DNA from: Bacillus timonensis | Lineage (GTDB): Bacteria; Bacillota; Bacilli; Bacillales; Bacillaceae_L | Reading direction: 5' to 3' | Assembly: GCA_020171895.1 (NCBI GenBank) | Contig: JAIVAN010000015.1 | Coordinates: forward strand, 1-56,883 | DNA: 56,883 bases | In this document: piece by piece, positions 20,730-31,000 of the stretch | How positions within the stretch are numbered: position 1 is the stretch's first letter | Layout of the letters: every line of letters starts with the position of its first letter | Made by a program: the position numbers and the translations under genes | The notes under the pieces: generated by a model | The model's input: the letters and a program-made list of their open reading frames with translations, nothing else | What the model was told of the DNA's origin: nothing | Databases searched by the model: none

Positions 20730-21056
20730 GAGCGCCCCACGGAAAGCGAGGTTCTGCAACGCAAATTAACACCCTTAATAGAGTGTCGTATTTTTAGGGT
20801 AGACTACCATGCAATTTGAGAATTGCACCATGAAGGATGAAAATGTGTAATTGTTTCTTTAGTGCATTATAGAGTGTTGAATCCAAGTACTTCTAAGTGT
20901 TAACCGAAGTGAAAGGACCGAGACTCCTGCGGGAGATGCGCTGGACTGGAGACCCCACAGGCGAAGCCGAGGAGGCTCCAGGAGCGCCCCGCGGAAAGCG
21001 AGGTTCCTGCAACGAAGGTTAACACCCCACATAGAGCGTCGTATTTTCAGGGTAGC
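20730..21056 (+). repeat. Tandem intergenic repeat, locus B (about 1.3 units)
   Basis: It begins inside the GC-rich core of one unit (GAGCGCCCC at 20730) and continues through a complete second unit, with the same motif again at 20982, a period of 252 bp. The complete core runs 20897-21025 between GTGTTAACC and GGTTAACAC and contains the hairpin GCGCT...CTGGAG...CTCCAG...AGCGC (20938-20987). It ends at TTTTCAGGGTAGCC, directly beside the tRNA terminator. It reads along the plus strand. No credible coding sequence is present. It fills most of the gene-free stretch 20612-21131. Confidence 0.9.
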
Positions 21057-21063
21057 CTAAAAA

Positions 21064-21099
21064 ACAAAAAAAGCTGAAAACCCAATAGGATTTTCAGCA
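21064..21099 (-). terminator. Terminator of the tRNA-Met/tRNA-Glu unit
   Basis: Minus strand: the stem GCTGAAAATCC / GGGTTTTCAGC with the loop TATT, followed by TTTTTTTG. Confidence 0.9.
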
Positions 21100-21131
21100 A
21101 TAATTTTATAATAAAACAAATAATAGGGAAA

Positions 21132-21203
21132 TGACCCGTACGGGATTCGAACCCGTGTTACCGCCGTGAAAGGGCGGTGTCTTAACCGCTTGACCAACGG
21201 GCC
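21132..21203 (-). tRNA. tRNA-Glu (UUC)
   Basis: 72 nt without an encoded CCA. The acceptor GGCCCGT pairs with ACGGGTC, with one G-U pair. The anticodon loop is CTTTCAC (anticodon TTC) and the T-loop GTTCGAATC is intact. B. subtilis has tRNA-Met and tRNA-Glu at the same place between yabR and spoIIE. Confidence 0.96.
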
Positions 21204-21224
21204 ATAATAAAAAACGAAAATCGA

Positions 21225-21298
21225 TAGCGGCGGAGGGAGTCGAACCCACGACCTCACGGGTATGAACCGTACGCTCTAGCCAGCTGAGCTACACCGCC
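21225..21298 (-). tRNA. tRNA-Met, elongator (CAU)
   Basis: 74 nt without an encoded CCA. It has the acceptor GGCGGTG, the D-arm GTAGCTCAGCTGGCTAGAGC, anticodon loop TTCATAC (CAT) and T-loop GTTCGACTC. It lacks the initiator-type features CGCGGG and three G-C pairs. It closely resembles the B. subtilis elongator tRNA-Met at this locus rather than the lysidine tRNA-Ile. Confidence 0.93.
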
Positions 21299-21397
21299 AA
21301 GTTATTATATTAACTCACGCAACCGTTTTTTTCTCGATACGATTTATAGTGAGGTTTTTTCGACTTAAAGCTCAACCAAGCTGTAAGCACAAAATTA

Positions 21398-21426
21398 ATA
21401 ATACAAGCTTCCTATAAATTCGTCAA
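21398..21426 (-). promoter_or_regulatory. Promoter of the tRNA unit
   Basis: Minus strand: TTGACG (21421-21426), a 17-bp spacer, then TATTAT (21398-21403), about 100 bp upstream of tRNA-Met. Between this promoter and the yabR terminator (21427-21562) I see nothing identifiable. Confidence 0.75.
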
Positions 21427-21562
21427 TAACCAAAAAGAAACGCAGAATAGTAGGAAAATTCTAACCAAAAGAATCCTTCAGAATAAGCCAAAACTCATGC
21501 CATTTCGTGAACCTAAAATCAAAAACTCTTCTTGCTTCCTAATATTCACGTTCTTTAGACCA

Positions 21563-21597
21563 TAAAAAAAAGCATCTAACGAAGATGCTTTTTTATC
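21563..21597 (-). terminator. Terminator of yabR
   Basis: Minus strand: AAAAAAGCATCT / AGATGCTTTTTTTT with a 5-nt loop (arms 21571-21577 and 21583-21589). Confidence 0.9.
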
Positions 21598-21624
21598 ATC
21601 TATTAATAGTGTAAGTGCAGCAAG

Positions 21625-22077
21625 TTACCCTCTTCTAGCTCCTCGGCCACCACGTTTTGACTCTGTATGACGCTTCAGGGATGTCAGACGATCTTCACTA
21701 TCCTTTAAGAAACGACTCATCTTCTGTTCAAAGCTTTCTTTCGGACGTGACTCGAAATTATTTCTTTGGTTATTTCTGTTACCGCGATTATCGTTTCGAT
21801 TATTTCTAGGACGGTGTTGTTGCTGTTGTTGTGCTTGAGGCGTTTCTTTTGCTTTTTTAATTGAAAGTCCAATTTTACCGTCTTGTTCAACATTAATTAC
21901 TTTTACTTCGACTTCATCTCCAACTTTTAAGTGGTCATTGATATCTTTTACATAGTTATCAGCTACCTCACTTATGTGTACAAGACCAGTTGAACCTTCT
22001 GCTAGCTCTACGAACGCTCCAAAATTTGTAATGCCTGTTACTTTTCCCTGCAACTTGCTGCCTACTTCGATTGACAT
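21625..22077 (-). CDS. yabR: S1-domain RNA-binding protein (YabR)
   Basis: A 150-residue protein with one S1 OB-fold (residues 3-72), showing GSKLQGKVTGITNFGAFVEL and GLVHISEVADNYVKD. It is followed by a low-complexity tail rich in Q, N and R and ending RGGRGARRG. The tail suggests non-specific RNA binding or ribosome association. It resembles general stress protein 13 and the S1 domain of polynucleotide phosphorylase, but has no catalytic part. It has its own terminator; same place as in B. subtilis. The role is not established. Confidence 0.92.
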   Translation of the reverse strand: MSIEVGSKLQGKVTGITNFGAFVELAEGSTGLVHISEVADNYVKDINDHLKVGDEVEVKVINVEQDGKIGLSIKKAKETPQAQQQQQHRPRNNRNDNRGNRNNQRNNFESRPKESFEQKMSRFLKDSEDRLTSLKRHTESKRGGRGARRG

Positions 22078-22151
22078 AAAAAAAATGCTCCTCCTTAAAA
22101 AAATAAAAAATCGTTCTTTATTCTATATTATAGAAAACAGGATAACTAGTG

Positions 22152-22535
22152 TCAATAAGACGAGGAATCCTCACTTATTTTAAAGATGATTTCCCCTTCT
22201 TTAGACAAGAAATAATCTCTTCTGGCTATTTTAGCGATATATTCGTCATCATTTAGCTTCACAATCTCTTCTTCTAGAAGAACTTTTTCCTCTTGTAGCT
22301 CAGCTAATTTTGACTCTAATTCTTTTTTCTCTAGCTCCTTTTCTTTCATTGCAACATGCTGTGAAAGAAGAGTAGAAATAATAACATACGCAGTAATTGC
22401 TACCACTAGACCAAAAACTGTTAATCTCCGCACTAGACCTTTACGTTTTTTTAGTGCTAGCTGCTCATTCTGCTCATGTTTTAATTTATATGTTGACTGT
22501 AAGGGTGTAACATTATGTTTCCGTAGTGCACTCAT
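22152..22535 (-). CDS. divIC: Cell-division protein DivIC (FtsB-type)
   Basis: A 127-residue bitopic protein of the division septum that works with FtsL and DivIB. The basic cytoplasmic tail (1-36) is followed by one membrane helix (about 37-57) and an extracytoplasmic leucine/glutamate-rich coiled coil (about 60-100). The C-terminal segment IAKIARRDYFLSKEGEIIF matches the family. It follows yabQ by 16 bp, in the B. subtilis order yabP-yabQ-divIC. Confidence 0.95.
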   Translation of the reverse strand: MSALRKHNVTPLQSTYKLKHEQNEQLALKKRKGLVRRLTVFGLVVAITAYVIISTLLSQHVAMKEKELEKKELESKLAELQEEKVLLEEEIVKLNDDEYIAKIARRDYFLSKEGEIIFKISEDSSSY

Positions 22536-22551
22536 TCTACAGAATGCCTCC

Positions 22552-23187
22552 TTATCGTTTACGTAGCCTCTTCCACCATTTTATCATAATATGTTTCATA
22601 TTCTCTGCCTTTTTTAAAAATCCTGCAATATGCATAAAATTATTTATGATAAACTTTTGAATTTTCTTAGGTATTAACTGCCACAGCAAGAGGCCTAGCC
22701 ATTTAAATGGTGTAAATAATAGTTTAAGAAGCACTAGTAGAACTCTATAAAGGATTTTCCCTATTGATAAAAGCAAACGCAACATCGCATAAAAACATGA
22801 AATTAAAAAGCTGATAAGCACTTGAATTGGGCGTACGATCAGAACATAGCATGTCCTTGTTAGAAATCTGTAGGTAGAGATCGAAAAAATAATGGCTCTT
22901 TCTAAAAATTGCATATACCAGCTACGTAATAAACTTTGATATGCAGCATACCCACATAAAAGTGCTAAAAAAATATATAACCGTAACTCTCCCTCATTAA
23001 CCATTAATAGTATATAAAAAGCAATAAGGCCTTGTATGATCCAAAATAAAATATCATTCATAAAAACAACCCAGTGCGCTCTCTTTGGCCGCTTTAAAAA
23101 GCGACCATATGTATCAAGAGCAGCACCAAGCCAACTTCCCATGCCAACCATCGCAATCATAGTATAAAACTGTGTGGTTAAGCTCAT
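22552..23187 (-). CDS. yabQ: Spore cortex membrane protein YabQ
   Basis: A 211-residue polytopic membrane protein. At least three N-terminal hydrophobic segments (about 3-20, 40-60 and 65-85) are followed by a longer hydrophobic and basic C-terminal half. B. subtilis YabQ is a sigma-E product of the mother cell, placed in the outer forespore membrane and required for cortex formation. Its start overlaps the yabP stop by four bases (ATGA type), so translation is coupled. Confidence 0.88.
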   Translation of the reverse strand: MSLTTQFYTMIAMVGMGSWLGAALDTYGRFLKRPKRAHWVVFMNDILFWIIQGLIAFYILLMVNEGELRLYIFLALLCGYAAYQSLLRSWYMQFLERAIIFSISTYRFLTRTCYVLIVRPIQVLISFLISCFYAMLRLLLSIGKILYRVLLVLLKLLFTPFKWLGLLLWQLIPKKIQKFIINNFMHIAGFLKKAENMKHIMIKWWKRLRKR

Positions 23188-23489
23188 TTGAATAACTTGC
23201 TAAAGAATCCTTTAGCCTTCTCCGCATGTTGCTCATCTAAATAGCTGATATCAAAGACTTTCCCTTTAATTGAGACGACTCCTTTATCAACATCTAAGTT
23301 TTTCATTTGGAGATTTTGACCGCGAATAACTAGGAATCCCATAACAGTTTCTAGCAGGAATTCTTCATTATCAAAGCTTTCAACCTGCTTTACACCGGTG
23401 ATGTCTAGAAGCCTTCTCCCTCTCATTACTACATCATGCTCTTGGACGGTAGTTTTATTAGAAGAACCCATTTCATAATATTGACTCAT
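23184..23489 (-). CDS. yabP: Sporulation protein YabP
   Basis: A 101-residue protein of the YabP/YqfC family, expressed in the mother cell and acting in cortex formation. The family signature is MRGRRLLDITGVKQVESFDNEEF, seen here in two parts, with a C-terminal VSIKGKVFDISYL. ATG 23489 is chosen because GAGGG lies six bases upstream; the frame remains open to 23510. A small dyad, GTGATGAATCAC (23516-23527), lies just upstream. Confidence 0.9.
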   Translation of the reverse strand: MSQYYEMGSSNKTTVQEHDVVMRGRRLLDITGVKQVESFDNEEFLLETVMGFLVIRGQNLQMKNLDVDKGVVSIKGKVFDISYLDEQHAEKAKGFFSKLFK

Positions 23490-23617
23490 AAATATCCCTC
23501 GCAATCTCATTGTGAGTGATGAATCACCACTCTCATTTGTTATATATCTATGAGTACGAAGGAATTTTTAGAACAAGCCTCCTTAGAGTTCTATAATGGA
23601 AAAGAATAATAAAACGC

Positions 23618-23878
23618 TTATTCTGGGATTTTTTCTTCTCCGATAATGGAATAAAGCTGTGCAGCATCTTCCTTTTTAGTTGAGTCTTGGATATCATTGA
23701 TTTTTACAGTTACTACCTTTTGACCAAACTTAAGAGTCAGCTCATCTCCCGCTTTTACATTAGAGCTAGCTTTAGCTTGTATTCCATTAATTGATATTCT
23801 ACCTTGGTCTGCTACTTCCTTAGCTAACGTTCTACGCTTAATTAATCTTGATACTTTCAAAAATTTATCTAAACGCAT
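23618..23878 (-). CDS. rqcP: Ribosome quality-control factor RqcP (YabO), S4 domain
   Basis: An 86-residue S4-type RNA-binding protein. In B. subtilis RqcP binds 50S subunits carrying stalled peptidyl-tRNA and assists RqcH in adding C-terminal alanine tails. The S4 fold starts at once with MRLDKFLKVSRLIKRRTLAKE and QGRISINGIQAKAS. ATG 23878 has AAAGGTGG eight bases upstream; a GTG four codons earlier is less likely. It lies 15 bp after yabN. Confidence 0.93.
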   Translation of the reverse strand: MRLDKFLKVSRLIKRRTLAKEVADQGRISINGIQAKASSNVKAGDELTLKFGQKVVTVKINDIQDSTKKEDAAQLYSIIGEEKIPE

Positions 23879-23893
23879 AAAGCTTCCCACCTT

Positions 23894-25375
23894 TTATAAT
23901 CCTTGTTTTTTTGCCTCTTCCCAAATTTGATCTAGCTGTTCTAGAGTAAGAGAGGTAAACTCTTGTTTTCTCTTTATTATTTCTTGTTCAATGTAAGAAA
24001 ACCTTCTATAAAACTTATTATTCGTCATCGCAATCGCAATTTCAGGATCAATTTTATAATATCTCGCAACATTAACGATAGCGAATAAAAGATCTCCGAA
24101 CTCCTCAATCGCCTTTGAATTGCCTTCGATTCCCTTTACAATCTCCAACTGAAATTCTTCTATTTCTTCTTTAACCTTCTTCCACATAGGATCAACATCA
24201 TCCCAATCAAAACCAACTTCTGCAGCTTTTTTTTGAATTTGGTATGCTTTTAATAAACCCGGCAAATTCTTTGGAATAGAATCTAAGAGACTATTCGTTT
24301 CGTTCGTTTTTTCTTGTTTCTTTGCATTCTTCCAAATATCAACAACTTCTTCTTCGCTTTGTGCTACTTCAGTCCCAAATACATGCGGGTGTCTTCTTAC
24401 TAATTTTTCCGTTAAATTACTAATGACATCCTTGATAGAAAATAACCCTTCATCTTCTCCAATTTGTGCATGTAACATTACTTGTAGTAGTACGTCACCT
24501 AATTCTTCAATAATATGATCGTCATCTTCATTATCTATTGCTTCTAACAACTCGTAGGCTTCTTCAAGCAAGAACTTTTTTAGAGTTTGATGTGTTTGTT
24601 TTTGATCCCACGGGCAGCCATTTGGACCTCGTAAGGTTGCTATAACTGATCTTAATTGTGAAAAAGTATGGTAGAGTAACGTGTCGTCCTGTACTGGTGG
24701 AACATAAACACTTGTTAAATTAGACAGTTCCATATCTCGATCTAACTCAAAAAGAGGTACTTTTTTTATACTTTCTTCCTTACTTCCAACAGCTGTTACA
24801 ATATATACATGGTAGTCATCTGGAAGAATCTCCATTAAAGTTAACTTCACGTTAGATGCAATAAATTGATCATATACTTGGCAAATAATCAAATGCTGAT
24901 TTAATTGAATATCATCTTGCTTTATTATAAGACCATCTAGAAACTGAAAACCTTCGATAGGGTCTATTTCCAACGCAGAAAATAAGGGATCGATAAAGCT
25001 CTGACCTCCTTCTACAGAGATGTTATATTCTCCTTTTTTCCCTTCTTCTATTAGCAATTGAACCGTTCGTTCAGCAACCATAGGGTGTCCAGGTACTGCA
25101 TATATAATATCTTTTTCTGTAGCTTCTTCTAATAAAACAGTAACAATTTCTTGATACACATCTTCAAACTGATCATGCTTTTCATAGACATCATCAAATG
25201 ATAGGTAATCAACACCTTCTTCTTCTAAAGCTTTGAGAACAGGATGTTCTTTTGTTCTAACATAAAGAAACGTTGTATTGGTTAATTTTCGGTAGATACC
25301 TAGAGGCATTTGTCCTATATCTCCAGCACCTAAGCCAATAATTGTAATCGTTTTGCTCACTTTTTTATCCTCCAT
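23894..25375 (-). CDS. yabN: YabN: fused tetrapyrrole-methylase-like and MazG domains
   Basis: A 493-residue two-domain protein. The N-terminal half (about 10-230) has the SAM-dependent tetrapyrrole methylase fold, with ITIIGLGAGD and AVPGHPMVAE. The C-terminal half carries MazG nucleoside triphosphate pyrophosphohydrolase motifs, GPNGCPWDQKQTH, EEAYELLEAI and EELGDVLLQVMLHA. It is likely to clear non-canonical nucleotides; the role of the methylase half is unknown. The fusion is normal for Bacillus. Second gene of yabM-yabN-rqcP. Confidence 0.95.
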   Translation of the reverse strand: MEDKKVSKTITIIGLGAGDIGQMPLGIYRKLTNTTFLYVRTKEHPVLKALEEEGVDYLSFDDVYEKHDQFEDVYQEIVTVLLEEATEKDIIYAVPGHPMVAERTVQLLIEEGKKGEYNISVEGGQSFIDPLFSALEIDPIEGFQFLDGLIIKQDDIQLNQHLIICQVYDQFIASNVKLTLMEILPDDYHVYIVTAVGSKEESIKKVPLFELDRDMELSNLTSVYVPPVQDDTLLYHTFSQLRSVIATLRGPNGCPWDQKQTHQTLKKFLLEEAYELLEAIDNEDDDHIIEELGDVLLQVMLHAQIGEDEGLFSIKDVISNLTEKLVRRHPHVFGTEVAQSEEEVVDIWKNAKKQEKTNETNSLLDSIPKNLPGLLKAYQIQKKAAEVGFDWDDVDPMWKKVKEEIEEFQLEIVKGIEGNSKAIEEFGDLLFAIVNVARYYKIDPEIAIAMTNNKFYRRFSYIEQEIIKRKQEFTSLTLEQLDQIWEEAKKQGL

Positions 25376-25384
25376 CCTAAGCTC

Positions 25385-26995
25385 TTAAGCTCTGAAAAAT
25401 TTTTGAACCTTCTCTCCAAACGGAATTAGCAAAAGTTCTTCTTTCGAAAAAACCTTGGTTTTTATAATGATAAACAAATAGGTTAAACCCCCAATAGATA
25501 CACCTATAGTAGATTGAATCAGTGCCATAATCCTTGAATTCTCTAGTGGCCCAACGAATTCATGTATCCCCTTTAAAACAAATGTGACAATTAGCACCAT
25601 GATAATGGCAGCAATACTAATTGAATATAAGTAAGACCAATTCGTAAGATAACGTTTCATTTTCAACTTCAAATAAATGAGCTGAAGTAGCGCAACAAGT
25701 CCAATCGCGATTAAACTTGCAACAGCTGCTCCCATCGTTTGAAAGTACGGAACGAGCCACAAATTTAGCAACCACTTTGCTCCAATCCCTAACAAAACGC
25801 TGATAGCAGGGATATAAGAGTAACCTAATCCCTGTAATATTGCAGCAACAGTTAGTGAAAGCGAGGTGAAAATAATTGAAAAGCCTAATACCATAATGAC
25901 ATTTGAACCAAGATTATCTTCGAATAACATAATATTTGTTGGTGAAATAATACTAGCTAATCCGAATGCTGCACCTACACCAACAACAATACTTATCCTT
26001 AAAGCTAAATGTATTTTCTTAACGATAAATGAAAAATCATTTCGTGCTCGTGCAATTGAAATTAACGGAACCAACGATAGTGAAAGAGAAGTTGCAACTA
26101 CTGTTCCTAGTTGAATGAGTGGCTGTCCTCGATCATATACACCCTTCGTTTTTTTGGCAATTGTCTCTTCCATTCCATTAGATAGAAGCAAAGAATAAAG
26201 AGAAAAGGCATCAACTAACTGTATAAGAATTAATAGTAAACCACTTACACAAATTGTAAATCCTTGAATGAATAGCTCTTTTACGACACTTCTAGTTCTC
26301 AACGTACTAACAGATTTATCAGTTGCTCTTAATTGGTTTCGTTGCTTAAATAAGTAGTAGATCAAGATAAAAATTGCGATAAAACCACCAGTAACTGAGC
26401 CAAATATTGCGCCTGCCCCTGCATAATAAGCACTGTATCCTTGCTTTAAAAGAAGAAAGGAAAAAAACAAAATAGATATGACTCGTACAGATTGCTCTAC
26501 TACCTGTGATATCGCAGTTGGTATCATATTCCGTTGACCCTGAAAATAGCCTCTTAACAAAGAGATCACAGGTAATAAAAGAAAGGAAAGCGAAACGATA
26601 CGAATTAAAAGCGTTAATTCCTCATCCCCCATATATTGGGCAAGCACCGATGCCCCAAAGTAAAGAACTAGAAATGATATAAGCCCGAATAAAGATAAAA
26701 AAAAGAAAGATGTATATAATATCTGTTTGACTGAATGTTTATCTCCCTGTTCATAAGATTCTGCAATCATCTTAGAAATTATCACTGGAAATCCATATGT
26801 AGATAACACGACAACAATTCCATATATAGGATACACTTGTTGATATATATAAAAACCTATATCTCCAACAATATTTTGAAAGGGTACACGGTAGCCTGCA
26901 CTTAATATTTTAATGAATAATGCTGCTACAGTAAGGACAACTGCCCCTTCCCACACTTTATGGCCAATACGCCTATCGGACCGGATGCTCATCAC
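25385..26995 (-). CDS. yabM: MOP-superfamily lipid flippase-like protein (YabM)
   Basis: A 536-residue polytopic membrane protein with about 14 predicted helices, related to SpoVB and MurJ lipid-linked oligosaccharide flippases. Family segments include YGFPVIISKMIAE and LLRGYFQGQRNMIPTAISQVVEQ, quoted in parts. The cargo is not known; a spore or cell-wall lipid-linked precursor is plausible by homology. The start is GTG 26995 or the next codon, ATG 26992; GGAGG lies 7 or 10 bases upstream. An extended -10, TGTTATAAT, lies about 35 bp upstream. Confidence 0.9.
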   Translation of the reverse strand: MMSIRSDRRIGHKVWEGAVVLTVAALFIKILSAGYRVPFQNIVGDIGFYIYQQVYPIYGIVVVLSTYGFPVIISKMIAESYEQGDKHSVKQILYTSFFFLSLFGLISFLVLYFGASVLAQYMGDEELTLLIRIVSLSFLLLPVISLLRGYFQGQRNMIPTAISQVVEQSVRVISILFFSFLLLKQGYSAYYAGAGAIFGSVTGGFIAIFILIYYLFKQRNQLRATDKSVSTLRTRSVVKELFIQGFTICVSGLLLILIQLVDAFSLYSLLLSNGMEETIAKKTKGVYDRGQPLIQLGTVVATSLSLSLVPLISIARARNDFSFIVKKIHLALRISIVVGVGAAFGLASIISPTNIMLFEDNLGSNVIMVLGFSIIFTSLSLTVAAILQGLGYSYIPAISVLLGIGAKWLLNLWLVPYFQTMGAAVASLIAIGLVALLQLIYLKLKMKRYLTNWSYLYSISIAAIIMVLIVTFVLKGIHEFVGPLENSRIMALIQSTIGVSIGGLTYLFIIIKTKVFSKEELLLIPFGEKVQKFFRA

Positions 26996-27212
26996 CCATC
27001 TCCCTCCAGCACAATAATATCAAGTATTATAACACACGAAATGCTAAATGGCGCTTGCTTATCAGTGAGATACATGGGATGACAAGCTTTAGCTTAACAT
27101 TAACTACACTTCGAACTCACATAACCTTTATCTCAACGATCATGGGACTGAATATCTTCCTCTTTCATGGTGCGAATAATTAACCAGCATAAAATCTAAT
27201 CTATTTAAAACA

Positions 27213-27264
27213 AAAAACTCGCCATTGGCGAGTCACATTAGAAAAGGTAGCAAATGCTACCTTA
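27213..27264 (-). terminator. Tandem terminator hairpins after spoVT
   Basis: Two hairpins on the minus strand: GGTAGCA / TGCTACC with TTTTC (27246-27261), then ACTCGCC / GGCGAGT with TTTTTTG (27217-27233). The remaining gap to yabM holds nothing else I recognise except its promoter. Confidence 0.88.
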
Positions 27265-27288
27265 TTTAATACTTTAGGTTTTCTTAGG

Positions 27289-27825
27289 TTATTGCTCCAT
27301 TTGTCGTGCTAAAAATCCAGCAGCCGTTTCTACTGCTTTTTGCTCCACTTCACCTAGTGATTTTTCCTTCGACAGGATCACCACTGCTCCAATAGGATCA
27401 CCATTTGCAACGATAGGTCCTACTGTATAGGAAGTTACTGGCTCTTCGTTTCCATCAACGATACTTACATTTTTTTCTTCAGTTTGTAATATAGAATTGC
27501 GGTCTTCCATGGTTTTCTCAATAATTTCACTAATATTCTTATTTAAGTACTCTTTTTTCGAGCCGCCTGCTACTGCTATGAATGTATCCCTGTCACATAT
27601 TAATACCGGGTGACCTAAACTATCGAATAATGCTTCCGCATATTCTTTTGCAAAATCACTTAGTTCACTAATAGGAGAGTATTTCTTTAATATAACTTCT
27701 CCATCTCTGTCTACAAAAATTTCGAGTGGGTCTCCCTCTCTAATTCTTAAGGTTCTTCTAATTTCCTTCGGGATAACTACGCGGCCTAAATCATCAATAC
27801 GACGAACAATACCAGTTGCTTTCAT
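27289..27825 (-). CDS. spoVT: Stage V sporulation regulator SpoVT
   Basis: Forespore transcription factor that adjusts sigma-G-dependent genes. The 178-residue protein has an N-terminal AbrB-type swapped-hairpin DNA-binding domain (MKATGIVRRIDDLGRVVIPKE, residues 1-50, quoted only in part) and a C-terminal GAF-like domain (about 55-178) that forms the tetramer. The DNA-binding half closely resembles AbrB encoded at 48.2 kb. It is monocistronic, with two terminator hairpins downstream. Confidence 0.97.
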   Translation of the reverse strand: MKATGIVRRIDDLGRVVIPKEIRRTLRIREGDPLEIFVDRDGEVILKKYSPISELSDFAKEYAEALFDSLGHPVLICDRDTFIAVAGGSKKEYLNKNISEIIEKTMEDRNSILQTEEKNVSIVDGNEEPVTSYTVGPIVANGDPIGAVVILSKEKSLGEVEQKAVETAAGFLARQMEQ

Positions 27826-28045
27826 TCTTATGTTGCCTCACTTTCATCTGATGATTAAGAATAGTTGGTGATTATCGTGTAAAATTGTCCTTGAAATGAA
27901 TAAATCACCATTTGTTGTTGAGATTAGTATCCTTCACAAGCCAAGTTCTATTCACGATGAAAGCGTTTTTTTCTTAAATAGTGAAAATTCCCCATATCCA
28001 TTATAGCCAAGTTATTTATCCGTTAAACGGTTAAAACACTTTTTA

Positions 28046-31000
28046 TTACATAACATTTACATTTTCTTTTTTAACACTACCTAGTCCTTTAACCATTTCA
28101 TAGGTTATTTGCAGCCATTTTTCAGAGGACATTCCCTTTGTTTGAATGACAACTTTTAGTCTTGTTCCTTCCATTCCTAAACTTATCATTCTGCCAAATT
28201 TATTACCTAATTGGAACAGCTTATGACCATCAATATTATTACTTGCTTCCTCATTAATTAATAATGTAATTTCATGCTTTGTCTGTTTTATCAGTTCAAT
28301 TTGCTCATATTTAGCAAATACCTTCATTTCAGTTATTAAAAACAAATAGGATACTTCTATCGGATAATCCCCAAAACGGTCAACCATTTCTTCCTGTAAC
28401 TCTTTCACATCCTCAAGAGTTGCGATTGCTCTAAATCTTTTATACATGTCAATTTTTTGTTTGCCATCAGAAATATATGAATCAGGGATATATGCATCTA
28501 CAGCTAAATCGATTTCTACTTCAAATCGTTCACTTGCTGGTTTATCGCCTTTTCTTTCCTCAATTGCTTCTTTGAGCATCTGAGAATATAGATCAAATCC
28601 AACAGAGTCGATAAAGCCATGTTGCTCTGCTCCAAGAATATTCCCTGCTCCTCGAATCGATAAATCTCTCATCGCTATTTTGAATCCAGATCCTAATTCT
28701 GTAAATTCCTTAATAGCTTGTAATCTTTTTTCAGCGACTTCTGTTAACACCTTATCTTTTCGATGAGTAAAATAGGCGTATGCTACGCGGTTAGAACGTC
28801 CTACTCTTCCTCGCAATTGATACAACTGGGATAATCCCATTTTATCTGCATCATTAACAATTAACGTATTTACGTTTGGGATATCTACTCCTGTTTCAAT
28901 AATGGTAGTACTTACTAATACATCATATTGCCCATCTAAAAAGTTTAACATCGTAGATTCAAGTTCATTTTCAGACATTTGTCCATGTGCATATGCCACT
29001 CTTGCATCTGGAACGAGCATGGATATTTCTTCAGCCTTTCTTTCGATATCCTCTACTCTGTTATACAAGAAGTAAACTTGACCATCTCGAGCCAACTCCC
29101 TCTCAATTGCCTCTCGAATAAGTGCACCACTGTATTCAACCACATAGGTTTGTACTGGAAACCTATTTTCTGGAGGAGTTTCAATAACTGATAAATCACG
29201 TACTCCTAACATTGACATATGTAATGTTCTAGGAATAGGTGTTGCTGTTAAAGTCAAAACATCGATATTCGCTTTTATTTGCTTAATCTTTTCTTTATGA
29301 GTAACACCAAAACGTTGCTCTTCATCAATAATTAACAAACCTAAATCCTTATACGTAATATCCTTTGATAATAGACGGTGTGTGCCTATTACGATATCGA
29401 ATGAGCCGGTTTGCAAACCTTTTATCACTTCTGTTTGTTGCTTTCTTGTTCTAAATCTACTAAGTAATCCAATATTAATTGGATAATCTTGAAATCTTTC
29501 TCGTATCGTTTCATAATGCTGCTGAGCTAAGATAGTAGTCGGAACCAAAAATGCAACTTGCTTTCCATCAGCAATTGCTTTAAAGGCCGCTCGGATTGCT
29601 ACTTCTGTTTTTCCATAACCTACATCGCCACATAATAAGCGGTCCATCGGTCTTTCCCGCTCCATATCGGCTTTAATTTCATGAATCGAACGAATTTGGT
29701 CCTCTGTTTCTTGATATGGGAATGCGGTCTCAAACTCCCTTTGCATATCTCCATCAGGTGAGAATGCATATCCTTTACTCGCTTCACGCTCTGCATATAA
29801 TTTAATGAGATCATCTGCAATATCCTGAACAGAACTTTCTACCTTCTTCTTTACTCTCTTCCAATCATTTCCGCCAAGCTTATAAATTTTCGGTTCTTTG
29901 CCTTCAGACCCTACATACTTTTGAACTTGATCAATTTGTTCAACCGGAACATATAGTTTGTCAGTTCCTTGGTATCGAATATGCATGTAATCCTTATGTA
30001 TTCCATTAATATCTAGTGTTTCAATTCCTAAATATTTTCCAATCCCATGGTTAATATGAACAACATAATCCCCAACTTTTAGTTCGGAATAGCTTTTTAT
30101 TCTCTCAGCATTGGATAATTTTTGTCTGCGTTTTGATTTCTTTAATTTCTTCTTAAATAGTTCTTCTTCTGTAATGATTGCTACTTTTTGTAAAGGTAAC
30201 TCAAATCCATCATTAAGGTCTCCATTAATAATTTGGACCCTTCCAGGAACAATCTTGTCCCCATTATTAATCACCATTACTTCTATATCATAATCTTCAA
30301 GTACATTTTGTAATTTTTTTACTCTTTCGAGATCAGAACCTAAAAATATAACTGTATATTGACTTTTCTTCCAACGTTCAATTTCCGTTTTAAGGACATT
30401 CATCTGCCCATGGAAATTTTGCATTTGCTTACAAGAAACGTTTACGATATTTTGAGGGCTAGTATGAGGGACATGCCTTAGGAATAACGATAAATAGACA
30501 AATGGCTTTTTAGTATGATGAATCAGTGATGTAAACTTATGAGATAACTGTACATCATGAATGATTTGACCTTCTGATAAAAGTGCAGTATACCATTCAG
30601 CTTCTTCTTTATCTAAACTATCTGCCATCTCATGCGTTCGACCTACCTCGTCAAAAATGACCATTCCATTGTTGGGAAGATAATCTAGTAAACTAGTAGG
30701 GTTATCATAGAACAAGGATAAGTATTTAAAGATTTCTTGAAAAATTTGTCCATTCTTTAACTGTTCTAACTCATACGTTGTCTTTTCAATAAGAAGCTCT
30801 TTTACTTGATCATCCTTTAGCTTTTTAAGACTCTTTGAAATACCTTTTTCTAGTAATTGCATCCCTTTTTCGATCATTTCCTCATTTAATAAAATCTCTG
30901 AGGCTGGACCTATAGAAACTACTTCAAGTTTTTGTTGTGATCGTTGATCTTCAATTGAAAATGTTCTTATCGAGTCAATTTCTGTATCAAACAACTCTAT

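Noticed and set aside
21057-21257. Open frame over the tRNA genes
   Set aside because: It overlaps two clear tRNAs and their terminator.
23516-23527. Palindrome GTGATGAATCAC upstream of yabP
   Set aside because: Twelve bases only, with no clear sigma-E promoter nearby; not enough to claim an operator.
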